From NCBI GenBank assembly GCA_031259095.1, contig JAIRLW010000022.1, positions 1-6,696 on the forward strand: a stretch of 6,696 nucleotides of DNA, given 5' to 3'. The notes under the pieces were generated by a model. That model searched no databases. It saw nothing but the letters and a program-made list of their open reading frames with translations, and was not told the origin of the DNA. This DNA comes from Planctomycetaceae bacterium (GTDB lineage Bacteria > Planctomycetota > Planctomycetia > Pirellulales > Thermoguttaceae). Both the position numbers and the translations under genes were made by a program. Below are positions 1-5,657 of this stretch, piece by piece. Position 1 is the first letter of the stretch. Every line of letters begins with the position of its first letter.

Positions 1-14
1 GCCCCTATCGGGGC
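1..14. other. GC-rich hairpin at window edge
   Basis: GCCCC (1-5) and GGGGC (10-14) are perfectly complementary around a TATC loop, and are followed by a very AT-rich stretch up to the first gene. It may be the stem of a terminator belonging to a gene outside the window. No T-run follows on the + strand, and the other side is cut off, so the role is uncertain. The rest of 15-163 shows no gene and no convincing promoter. Confidence 0.3.
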
Positions 15-163
15 TAATGTAAAAAACAAAAAATATTTCAAAAAGTAGTTTGTTATTTTAGGAAAGAGCAAATAAAGTAGTGTTATGGTAAAAACGAAAT
101 AGATGGATTCTTTTATCTGTTTGAATAATCAATTACAAAAAAATAACGAATAAGGCGTAAGAT

Positions 164-1393
164 GTGATGCGAAAAAAAATTCTTCAGATTATTCCGACAT
201 TAGACCGTTGCGGAGCGGAAAAGCAGATGGTTCTTTTGGCAACTCATCTTCCTAAAGACGAATTTGATGTTGAAGTTATTGTTTTAACACGAAGCGGTGC
301 GTTTGCGGAAGAACTTACTGAAGCCAATATTCCAACAACGTTAATTGGAAAACGTTTAAAGTTTGACCCATTCGCTTTCAATCGTCTCAAACACGAAATC
401 AAAACATTCCAGCCTGATTTGGTTCATACATGGCTTTTTGCCGCCAACGCTTATGGTCGGAAAGCGGCGATTGATTGCGGTGTTCCTCATATTGTTGCAG
501 GGGAACGTTGTGTCGATTTGTGGAAACGTTGGTATCATTTTTACATTGACCGATGGTTAGCCCGAAAAACTGACCGAATAGCAACCAACAGCGAAGGAGT
601 TAAAGATTTTTATGTTCAACACGGTTTGCCGGCGGAAAAATTTGTGGTGATTCCCAATGCCGTTTTGCCGCCGGAAACAATCATGACTTCTTCGGTTTCC
701 GTTTCCGCAATGGAATTTCTTAAAGAAATAGGAGTTACGAACTTTGAACCGGACGGCGATTATGTCCCGATTCTCCATTCGGAATATGATTCGGAACGAA
801 AAACATTCCTTCCGGTTGTTCCAGAGTTACGTTTTCGGAAGACGCCGTTTATTATTGGGATTGTTGCCCGGCTTTGGCAGCAAAAACGAATCAAAGACTT
901 GTTGTGGGTTTTTGAGACATTGAAATTTATCAATTTAAATTTTCACGCGATTATTATTGGCGATGGTCCGGAGCGTGATCTATTGCTTCGGTTACGCGAT
1001 CAGTGGGAACTTTCGGATCGAGTTCATTTTCTTGGTCAGCGTAACGATGTTCCGCGATTTATGGCGAATGTTGATCTTTTACTGAATGCCAGCGCGTACG
1101 AGGGGCAATCCAACTCTATTCTTGAAGCGATGGCGATGGGTATTCCGGTGATTGCGACCGATATTCCGGGCAACCGTGATTTGGTTCTTGATGGAGTGAC
1201 CGGTTTGTTGGTTCCCGACAGCGGCGCTGATTTCCGGTGTCGTCGGCGAACTTTTGTTGAGAAAACGCTTTTGTTACTCGAAGACAGCGAATTACGAAAA
1301 ACAATGGGAATTGCCGCCAAAACACGAATTGCGGAACATTTTAGTTTGGAACAAATGATCCGGCAATATATCGAACTTTACCAAACACTGTAG
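164..1393 (+). CDS. GT4-family glycosyltransferase (GT-B fold)
   Basis: The 409-residue protein probably transfers a sugar from a nucleotide-sugar donor in the cytoplasm, for envelope polysaccharide, exopolysaccharide or glycolipid synthesis; donor and acceptor cannot be read from sequence. The N-terminal acceptor domain opens with IIPTLDRCGAEK (9-20), the usual 'GGAE' loop of GT4 enzymes, and ends near VVIPNAV (161-167). A linker of about 55 residues (170-225) is longer than usual for the family. The donor-binding domain (228-400) has GIVARL (232-237), IIIGDGPER (263-271), VHFLGQRNDVP (287-297) and the hallmark E-x7-E in EGQSNSILE (E313 and E321), then GIPVIATDIPGNRD. Start is GTG 164 or ATG 167; AAGG at 152-155 sits 8 nt before GTG, so the choice shifts one residue only. 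The last two bases of the TAG stop are also the first two bases of the repeat at 1392. Family assignment is secure, substrate unknown. Confidence 0.93.
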   Translation: MMRKKILQIIPTLDRCGAEKQMVLLATHLPKDEFDVEVIVLTRSGAFAEELTEANIPTTLIGKRLKFDPFAFNRLKHEIKTFQPDLVHTWLFAANAYGRKAAIDCGVPHIVAGERCVDLWKRWYHFYIDRWLARKTDRIATNSEGVKDFYVQHGLPAEKFVVIPNAVLPPETIMTSSVSVSAMEFLKEIGVTNFEPDGDYVPILHSEYDSERKTFLPVVPELRFRKTPFIIGIVARLWQQKRIKDLLWVFETLKFINLNFHAIIIGDGPERDLLLRLRDQWELSDRVHFLGQRNDVPRFMANVDLLLNASAYEGQSNSILEAMAMGIPVIATDIPGNRDLVLDGVTGLLVPDSGADFRCRRRTFVEKTLLLLEDSELRKTMGIAAKTRIAEHFSLEQMIRQYIELYQTL

Positions 1394-1492
1394 GGAATTT
1401 CTAAAAACTCGTTTTTTGATCGACCAAATTCGACCGAATATCGACTACAATCGATTTTGGTCGATTTCAGTCGAAGTTTTTAGAAGTTACCT
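1392..1492 (+). repeat. Palindromic intergenic element, copy 1
   Basis: This 101-bp copy has ends AGGGAATTTCTAAAAAC (1392-1408) and GTTTTTAGAAGTTACCT (1476-1492), imperfect inverted repeats. Inside, six TCGA boxes start at 1420, 1430, 1441, 1451, 1461 and 1471, a 10-bp step with one of 11. The boxes read TCGACY in the left half and TCGATT in the right half, so the whole element can fold into one long imperfect hairpin. The T6 tract at 1412-1417 marks the left arm and defines + orientation. The copy fills nearly all of the 105-bp gap between two convergent genes, so it may act as a two-way terminator or mRNA 3'-end structure. It overlaps the glycosyltransferase stop codon. Confidence 0.93.
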
Positions 1493-1498
1493 TAATAA

Positions 1499-2386
1499 TT
1501 ATCGTCCGAAGTTCTGATCCAAAAAACTTTTTAGAGTGGAACCGTGAATAGGATCATGGAGAGCAAAATCGAGAAACGCTTTGTAGTATGATTCAAAACT
1601 TCCAATATCATACCGATATTCACCGGGCGGAAGTCGAACGCCTAATATTTTTTTCCGATCACGAATCATGAGGCTGATGGCGTCGGTCAACTGAATTCTT
1701 CCATCGTTTCCCGGTTCGGTGCGGCGAAGATAATCGAAGATATCCGGCGTGAAAATATACCGCGCCGCAACCGCTAAGGTACTTGGCGTTTCTTCTGCGG
1801 TTGGTTTTTCCACAATATCGTCAAGTTCAAAAAAATCTCCCCGCGATTCTTTCGGTTTGGCAATACCATAATGGACAACCTCAGGACGCGGCACTTCGTC
1901 GAACGCAATCACTCCTTTGATCTCACTACTGTTGCGTTCAAAAAGATCAATCATTCGTTTGACAATCCCCGATGACGTGTAACGTCCGAGAATCGTATCT
2001 CCCAACGCCACAACAAAACGATGTCCATGAACAAACGGCTCCGCACAAAGAACGGCATGACCAAGACCACTTTGATGACGTTGCCGGGTATAAAAATATT
2101 CCGCGTCTTCACGTTCAAACGCCAATTCCGCTAACAAATCTTCTTTACCGTTTAACCGGAGATAACGGATTAATTCGTTATTGACGTCAAAGTGATCTTC
2201 AATAGCGGCTTTGTCGGGTCCGGTGACAAAAAGAAAACGATTCAAACGGCATTGAATCAATTCTTCCACAACGTGTTGCACCACCGGTTTACCGCCAACC
2301 GGCAGCATTTCTTTCGGCTGACTTTTGGTCAACGGCAAAAGTTCCGTGCCGCGACCAGCAACCGGAATAATCGCAAGATCAATCAT
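1499..2386 (-). CDS. galU: UTP-glucose-1-phosphate uridylyltransferase
   Basis: GalU makes UDP-glucose and pyrophosphate from UTP and glucose-1-phosphate in the cytoplasm, feeding polysaccharide and glycolipid synthesis. The protein is 295 residues, normal for bacterial GalU. The nucleotide-binding signature GRGTELLPLTKSQPKEMLP (11-29) is followed by KPVVQHVVEEL, VTGPDKAAIEDHFD (54-67), RQRHQSGLGHAVLCA (101-115), the metal-region ALGDT (127-131), VEKP (192-195), AARY (207-210) and QLTDAI (232-237). One oddity is Glu15 where the family normally has the Arg of G-x-G-T-R. The start ATG (2384-2386) has GGAG on the minus strand at 2394-2397, 7 nt away. It converges on the glycosyltransferase, which might use a sugar nucleotide derived from its product (inference). 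A related pyrophosphorylase such as RmlA is less likely because KSQPKEMLP and GLGHAVLCA are GalU-type. Confidence 0.94.
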   Translation of the reverse strand: MIDLAIIPVAGRGTELLPLTKSQPKEMLPVGGKPVVQHVVEELIQCRLNRFLFVTGPDKAAIEDHFDVNNELIRYLRLNGKEDLLAELAFEREDAEYFYTRQRHQSGLGHAVLCAEPFVHGHRFVVALGDTILGRYTSSGIVKRMIDLFERNSSEIKGVIAFDEVPRPEVVHYGIAKPKESRGDFFELDDIVEKPTAEETPSTLAVAARYIFTPDIFDYLRRTEPGNDGRIQLTDAISLMIRDRKKILGVRLPPGEYRYDIGSFESYYKAFLDFALHDPIHGSTLKSFLDQNFGR

Positions 2387-2441
2387 CGTTCGACTCCAAA
2401 CAAAATTATTATTGAAAACTGCTAAAAATTAATTGGGAATC

Positions 2442-2471
2442 ATTATGCCAAAAGATTTTTGGTTATTTTAA
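2442..2471 (-). promoter_or_regulatory. Possible galU promoter with internal inverted repeat
   Basis: Read on the minus strand, TTAAAA (2466-2471) and CATAAT (2442-2447) are 18 bp apart and match sigma70-type -35 and -10 boxes at 4/6 and 5/6. The expected start is about 48 nt before the galU ATG. The spacer holds a perfect inverted repeat CCAAAA-GAT-TTTTGG (2448-2462), which could be an operator. In AT-rich DNA such matches arise easily, so this is tentative. Confidence 0.3.
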
Positions 2472-2474
2472 TTC

Positions 2475-2563
2475 AGGCAATTTCTAAAAACTTGTTTTTT
2501 GATCGCCCCAATTCGACTAAAATCGATTTTGATCGATTTCAGTCGAAGTTTTTAGAAGTTCCT
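2475..2563 (+). repeat. Palindromic intergenic element, copy 2 (short form)
   Basis: Same family as the copy at 1392, same orientation, but 89 bp long. Ends are AGGCAATTTCTAAAAAC (2475-2491) and GTTTTTAGAAGTTCCT (2548-2563). It has five boxes (TCGC 2503, then TCGA 2513, 2523, 2533, 2543) at exactly 10-bp steps. Compared with the full copies it lacks one 11-bp box unit, plus one C near the right end. AATTC lies directly outside both ends (2470-2474 and 2564-2568) and could be a 5-bp target duplication. It sits just upstream of the possible galU promoter. Confidence 0.92.
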
Positions 2564-2835
2564 AATTCTTATGTGCGGCTGAAATCAATAGAGTTTTTCT
2601 CTAACCGTTTCCTAATAACATCGTCTTTTATGATACCGCCGATAAGTTTTGTCATCAAGAGATGGCTTGTTTACGGGTTCGGTGAAGAAACGGAACATCC
2701 CTGAATTTTGAAATTGTTCGTCGGGTTTCTGACTTCAGCATTTGAGTTTCCGTCTTCCCATGTTGTCGTGTATTATCCGTGTTATAGCGATGGATTGGTC
2801 CAGAGGTTGAATTTCATGGTTAAAAAAAAGGAGGA
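2564..2835. other. Intergenic stretch without recognised content
   Basis: I find no credible gene on either strand: open stretches are under 30 codons, or begin inside the adjacent repeat and read no recognisable domain. There is no tRNA-like structure. AAGGAGGAGG at 2828-2837 resembles a strong ribosome-binding site, but no start codon lies at the right distance; the next ATG is at 2869, about 30 nt on. Confidence 0.6.
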
Positions 2836-2921
2836 GGTAGGCGACCTTTTGCCAAAAGGTTTTCACTCATGGTCGCGCCAGCGATAGCCGACACGATGTT
2901 TCAGGAGAAATATCGCCTGCC
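2836..2921 (+). other. Possible structured RNA or transposase scrap
   Basis: GGTAGGCGA (2836-2844) pairs with TCGCCTGCC (2913-2921) with one G-U type exchange, enclosing the perfect hairpin CCTTTT-GCC-AAAAGG (2845-2859) and the short hairpin TCGC-GCCA-GCGA (2873-2884). That nesting resembles a small folded RNA. Alternatively, the frame starting at 2836 reads GRRPFAKRF, then VAPAIADTMFQEKYRLP, loosely like the middle of an IS66-type transposase, ended by the adjoining repeat. Neither reading is secure. Both could be wrong. Confidence 0.3.
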
Positions 2922-3017
2922 ACCTTCTAAAAACTTGTTTTTTGATTGACCGAAATCGACCCAATTCGACTAAAATCAATTTCGGTCGATTTCAGTCGAA
3001 GTTTTTAGAAGTTTCTT
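2918..3017 (+). repeat. Palindromic intergenic element, copy 3 (degenerate ends)
   Basis: The core CTTCTAAAAAC (2924-2934) to GTTTTTAGAAG (3001-3011) is intact, but the outermost bases no longer match the family, so the outer limits are approximate. Six boxes lie at 2946 (TTGA), 2956, 2966, 2976 (TCAA), 2986 and 2996, exactly 10 bp apart. The T6 tract (2938-2943) puts it in + orientation. It lies between the scrap region and the dnaA upstream region. The eroded ends and two mutated boxes suggest an older copy. Confidence 0.88.
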
Positions 3018-3262
3018 TCAAAGAATAATCTGCGGACAGTTTTTTCGATATGCTTTTTTTCTCTTAACCGGATTTTTACCGAAATATCCGAAAACCATGA
3101 CTCTTTATCAGATTACATTTCATTGTATCTCCTGATCATTTATAGAGTTGCGTTGTTTCGGCGACCGAATCGGATTTTTTGACGATAACCGTAAAACTGT
3201 GAAACAACAGGTTTTCCCTTTGGTCTGAAATCACTTCTGAAAAAAAATAAAAAAAAGTTCTG

Positions 3263-3286
3263 AAAAAAAAAGAGATTCCAAATCTC
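3263..3286 (-). terminator. Terminator-like hairpin with T9, minus strand
   Basis: GAGATT-CCA-AATCTC (3272-3286) is a perfect 6-bp stem. Read on the minus strand it is followed at once by nine T (3263-3271), the form of a rho-independent terminator. The stem is short and AT-rich. No minus-strand gene lies to its right until far beyond dnaA, so it would stop antisense RNA coming out of dnaA, or it may simply belong to the A-tract region. Confidence 0.35.
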
Positions 3287-3338
3287 AGGAGATTGCGGTT
3301 CTTACAGCAATCATTCCCTCTAAAAAATTGTCAGGAGA
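3285..3338 (+). promoter_or_regulatory. Two TCAGGAGA motifs upstream of the dnaA promoter
   Basis: TCAGGAGA occurs at 3285-3292 and 3331-3338, the second 12 bp before the -35 box. Further copies lie at 2901-2908 (+) and 3128-3135 (as TCTCCTGA). I found none elsewhere in the window. The clustering upstream of dnaA suggests a protein-binding site, but the motif was picked after the fact. Confidence 0.3.
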
Positions 3339-3350
3339 CTCTTTGGGCGT

Positions 3351-3378
3351 TTGACAACGAATCGGCAATGAATACAAT
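3351..3378 (+). promoter_or_regulatory. sigma70-type dnaA promoter
   Basis: TTGACA (3351-3356) is a perfect -35 box and TACAAT (3373-3378) a 5/6 -10 box, with 16 bp between. Transcription should begin near 3385. That gives a leader of about 200 nt before the chosen dnaA start, beginning with the hairpin CGGTT-TGGA-AACCG (3387-3400) and then the 13-bp tandem repeats. It is the strongest promoter match I see in the window. Confidence 0.72.
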
Positions 3379-3441
3379 CTTGCTTGCGGTTTGGAAACCG
3401 GTCTGAAAAGTTGCCGAAAAGTTCTCTCGGAATTTTTCCAG

Positions 3442-3532
3442 TGTTTTCACGTTGTGTTTTCACACTGTGTTTTCACACTGTGTTTTCACATGGCGTTTTC
3501 GCATGGCGTTTTCACGCTGTGTTTTTGAACCG
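3442..3532 (+). repeat. Seven tandem 13-bp repeats in the dnaA leader
   Basis: Seven units start at 3442, 3455, 3468, 3481, 3494, 3507 and 3520. Units 2 and 3 are identical (TGTTTTCACACTG); the others differ at one to a few bases (for example CGTTTTCGCATGG), and the last is the most diverged (TGTTTTTGAACCG). The shared core GTTTTCACA resembles the right half of a DnaA box (CACA). Spacing and position suggest iterons that bind an initiator, perhaps DnaA itself for autoregulation or origin melting. Because 13 is not a multiple of 3, the array is a poor fit to coding sequence. Function is inference. Confidence 0.85.
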
Positions 3533-3584
3533 GATGTTTTTTATTTTTCCACTTTTGGTTATTCATTGCCCTTTTCAATATACT

Positions 3585-5072
3585 ATGTCCCAAGTAACGG
3601 AGTACGTCGAAACTCACGTGCGTGTTCACGAAAATAATACCGTCAACGAATCTCAACAATTGCGTGAGGTTCTGGTGGATCAACTCGGTTTACCGCGTTT
3701 TAATCTCTGGTTCGGTCAGGAATCATCCATCCGTTATGAAGAAACCGGAATCATTTTTAATGTCAAACACCGTTTTGCCATCGACTGGATACGGTCAAAT
3801 TTTCAACAGGAAATCGAACGCGCTTTATTAAAAGTTTTCGGCAAAACTATTCCGGTTGATTTTGAGATTGTTTCACCGGAGCAGGCAAAAGGGAGCGATT
3901 CGCAGAACCAGCCGAAACCGGTAGTGGTTCCTTCGATTCCGCGTCCGCATTGTCCGCTTCAAAGCAATCCGTTTCAAACGGTCAATCCCGCACACTCCAA
4001 CGAAAATGGTTCGCGTCCGCGCAGTACGGCACGCCGTTTCTCAACACTTCAGACTTTTATTGAAGGTTTATCGAATCGTTTAGCATGTCGTGCGGCAACA
4101 TTGGCGGTTGATCATCCGGGTCAGATCAATCCGATTTATATTTACGGAACTACCAGTATCGGTAAAACACATTTATTAGAAGGTATCTGGTCGGCATTCC
4201 GTTTGCGGCGCGACCGTAAACCGCCGTTGTACATGACTTCGGAACAATTCATTTCGTCGTTTCTGGAAAATATTCAACCCGGTTCGTCACGCAATGGTAT
4301 GCAGGGATTCCGCAACAAGTTTTCGGAAATTTCCGTTTTGCTGATTGATGACATTCAATATCTGTCCCGCAAAGACGCAACGCAAACAGAATTTTTATAC
4401 ACTATTGATACGCTTCGGAATCAGGGCGTGCAGATGGTTTTTACGGGCAACCGTCCGCCGAAAGAGTTGGTTGGTTTGCGGAACGAAATTATTTGCCGGA
4501 TTGAATCGGGAATGATTTGCGGAATTGAATTACCGGAACGCGAATTATCGCTCCGTATTTTTCAGAATATGGTGGCGCAACGTCAATTGCCTATTGGTCA
4601 GGATGTTTGCCGAATGGTTACTTCACGGCTTGGAGTTCACGCCCGGCAACTTTCCGGCGCATTGAATCGGCTTCACGCGGTTTATCTGACAAAAAATGAA
4701 CCGATAACATTGGAGATTGCGGAAGAAACGTTGAGTGATTTGATTCGTATTCAGCGGCGTGATGTTCGGTTGCAGGATATTGAAAAGGTTGTTTGTGAAA
4801 CATTCGGACTTTCCGAACAAGCGCTTCAATCGAAAAGCCGTGAAAAACAGACAACGGCGCCGCGAATGCTGGCGATGTGGCTCGCCCGAAAATATACCCG
4901 GTCTGCTCTCTCCGAGATCGGCAGATATTTCGGCGACCGCTCGCACAGCACGGTTGCGACTGCTCAGAAAAAAGTTGACCAATGGGTTGACCAAAACCAC
5001 CCAATTCATCACGAACATCACGGAATCACCGAAATGATTCAAAAAATTGAACAAATATTACAATCAGGTTGA
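3585..5072 (+). CDS. dnaA: Chromosomal replication initiator protein DnaA
   Basis: DnaA binds the origin, oligomerises with ATP and melts DNA to start replication. From ATG 3585 it is 495 residues, normal length. Domain I (about 24-95) contains LGLPRFNLWF and is followed by a Pro/Ser/Asn-rich domain II linker (97-150). The AAA+ domain III shows Walker A GTTSIGKT (188-195), Walker B VLLIDDIQ (251-258), sensor 1 MVFTGNR (284-290), a diverged arginine-finger stretch ICRIESGM (303-310) and sensor 2 RQLSGALNR (354-362). Domain IV (about 395-470) has the helix-turn-helix with GDRSHSTVATAQKKV (450-464), where many bacteria have GGRDHTTV. The frame is open back to TTG 3384, but that extension would start at the predicted transcription start and be encoded by the 13-bp repeats, so I reject it. 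No Shine-Dalgarno precedes ATG 3585, so the exact start is less sure than the identity. Confidence 0.93.
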   Translation: MSQVTEYVETHVRVHENNTVNESQQLREVLVDQLGLPRFNLWFGQESSIRYEETGIIFNVKHRFAIDWIRSNFQQEIERALLKVFGKTIPVDFEIVSPEQAKGSDSQNQPKPVVVPSIPRPHCPLQSNPFQTVNPAHSNENGSRPRSTARRFSTLQTFIEGLSNRLACRAATLAVDHPGQINPIYIYGTTSIGKTHLLEGIWSAFRLRRDRKPPLYMTSEQFISSFLENIQPGSSRNGMQGFRNKFSEISVLLIDDIQYLSRKDATQTEFLYTIDTLRNQGVQMVFTGNRPPKELVGLRNEIICRIESGMICGIELPERELSLRIFQNMVAQRQLPIGQDVCRMVTSRLGVHARQLSGALNRLHAVYLTKNEPITLEIAEETLSDLIRIQRRDVRLQDIEKVVCETFGLSEQALQSKSREKQTTAPRMLAMWLARKYTRSALSEIGRYFGDRSHSTVATAQKKVDQWVDQNHPIHHEHHGITEMIQKIEQILQSG

Positions 5073-5078
5073 AAAAAC

Positions 5079-5519
5079 ATGGACACTTTTACCGGACGTT
5101 TTGGCGCACGCGAGATCGCACTAGGAATTGCATTCGGAGTTTTGCTTGGACTTCTTCCGAAAGGCAACCTTTTATTTGTAATTGTTGCGATTCTCTTTTT
5201 TTTATCTCATGCCAACATTATCGTTGGAGTTCTGGCGACATTGGTGATTTCTTTCGTTGCGCCATGGCTCAATCCGTTGGCAGACCGGATTGGTCGTGAA
5301 ATTCTCGTTTCGGTTACGGGACAACAAGTGATCGGAAATCTGTTTCATATTCCGGCGGTTTCTTGGACAATGTTGGACAATACGGTTGTTCTTGGGATGT
5401 TTTTGCTTGGACTGGTTCTGTTTCTACCAATTTTCTTTGTTGCTTGGATTCCGCTCAAAATTATTCTCCCAAAGAAAAAAGAACAACCGCTCCAATCAAC
5501 TCCTCCCGAAACACATTAA
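5079..5519 (+). CDS. TIGR03546-like integral membrane protein
   Basis: This 146-residue protein has unknown function. It is hydrophobic over most of its length: a segment at about 12-42 broken by the polar motif LLPKGN (25-30), another at about 44-63, an amphipathic middle with NPLADRIG (65-72), and a last membrane stretch at about 102-130 after LDNTVVLG (99-106). It ends in a charged KKK and Pro-rich tail. GLLPKGN and the D/N-NTVVLG motif are what I recall from the TIGR03546 family, related to DUF2062 proteins of proteobacteria and planctomycetes; this was not searched. The ATG lies 6 nt after the dnaA stop, so it is probably co-transcribed with dnaA and perhaps translationally coupled, with no clear Shine-Dalgarno beyond an A-run. 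Joint expression with dnaA does not by itself imply a role in replication. Confidence 0.85.
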   Translation: MDTFTGRFGAREIALGIAFGVLLGLLPKGNLLFVIVAILFFLSHANIIVGVLATLVISFVAPWLNPLADRIGREILVSVTGQQVIGNLFHIPAVSWTMLDNTVVLGMFLLGLVLFLPIFFVAWIPLKIILPKKKEQPLQSTPPETH

Positions 5520-5532
5520 CGTAATTTTATAT

Positions 5533-5633
5533 TGGAAACTTCTAAAAACTTCGACTGAAATCGACCAAAATCGATTTTAATCGATATTCAGTCGATTTCG
5601 GTCGATCAAAAAATGAGTTTTTAGAAGTTGCCT
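5533..5633 (-). repeat. Palindromic intergenic element, copy 4 (inverted)
   Basis: A 101-bp copy in the opposite orientation to the three on the left: the A6/T6 arm (5608-5613) is at its right end. Ends are TGGAAACTTCTAAAAAC (5533-5549) and GTTTTTAGAAGTTGCCT (5617-5633). Boxes start at 5551, 5561, 5571, 5581, 5592 and 5602; the single 11-bp step is at the mirror position to that of copy 1. It includes the palindrome AAAATCGATTTT (5567-5578). It occupies most of the gap between two convergent genes and probably gives both mRNAs a 3' hairpin. Confidence 0.93.
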
Positions 5634-5657
5634 TAATAGTTGTTTTTGAGTTCTTTT

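Larger units (their letters stand above)
3018..3350. other. dnaA upstream region, candidate origin area
   Basis: There is no credible gene here. The region is rich in A and T, with an A8-T-A8 run at 3240-3256 and an A9 run at 3263-3271 that could unwind easily. Hairpins lie at 3069-3090 (9 bp, one mismatch), 3157-3169 (TTCGG-CGA-CCGAA, followed by T6 at 3175-3180) and 3272-3286. I see no good DnaA box of the TTATCCACA type; TGTGAAACA (3198-3206) is weak. Many bacteria replicate from next to dnaA, so this is a candidate origin area, but sequence alone does not prove it. Confidence 0.35.

Noticed and set aside
103..153. 16-codon leader peptide before the glycosyltransferase
   Set aside because: No ribosome-binding site and no attenuator-like structure; such short frames are expected by chance.
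1806..1814. DnaA box-like TTTTCCACA
   Set aside because: It is a single site inside the galU coding sequence with no cluster around it.
2459..2704. Open frame of 81 codons on +
   Set aside because: It runs through repeat copy 2, has no recognisable domain, and composition looks non-coding.
2836..2921. Cobalamin riboswitch
   Set aside because: TTTCAGGAGAAAT followed by CGCCTGCC recalls the B12-box end, but the conserved core upstream is absent, it is too short, and no B12-related gene follows.
1392..3017. CRISPR-like array
   Set aside because: The repeats are palindromic elements at irregular distances in different intergenic gaps, with no regular spacers and no cas genes.
3157..3180. Rho-independent terminator on + (TTCGG-CGA-CCGAA, then T6)
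   Set aside because: The stem is only 5 bp, the T-run is separated from it by several bases, and no + gene ends upstream.
3384..3584. N-terminal extension of DnaA from a TTG codon (67 extra residues)
   Set aside because: It would begin at the predicted transcription start, is encoded largely by 13-bp repeats giving a Phe/Val/Cys/His-rich stretch unlike DnaA domain I, and the 495-residue form already has normal length.
4618..5054. Two long minus-strand open frames opposite dnaA
   Set aside because: They lie entirely within the conserved C-terminal part of dnaA and their translations look like shadow sequence.
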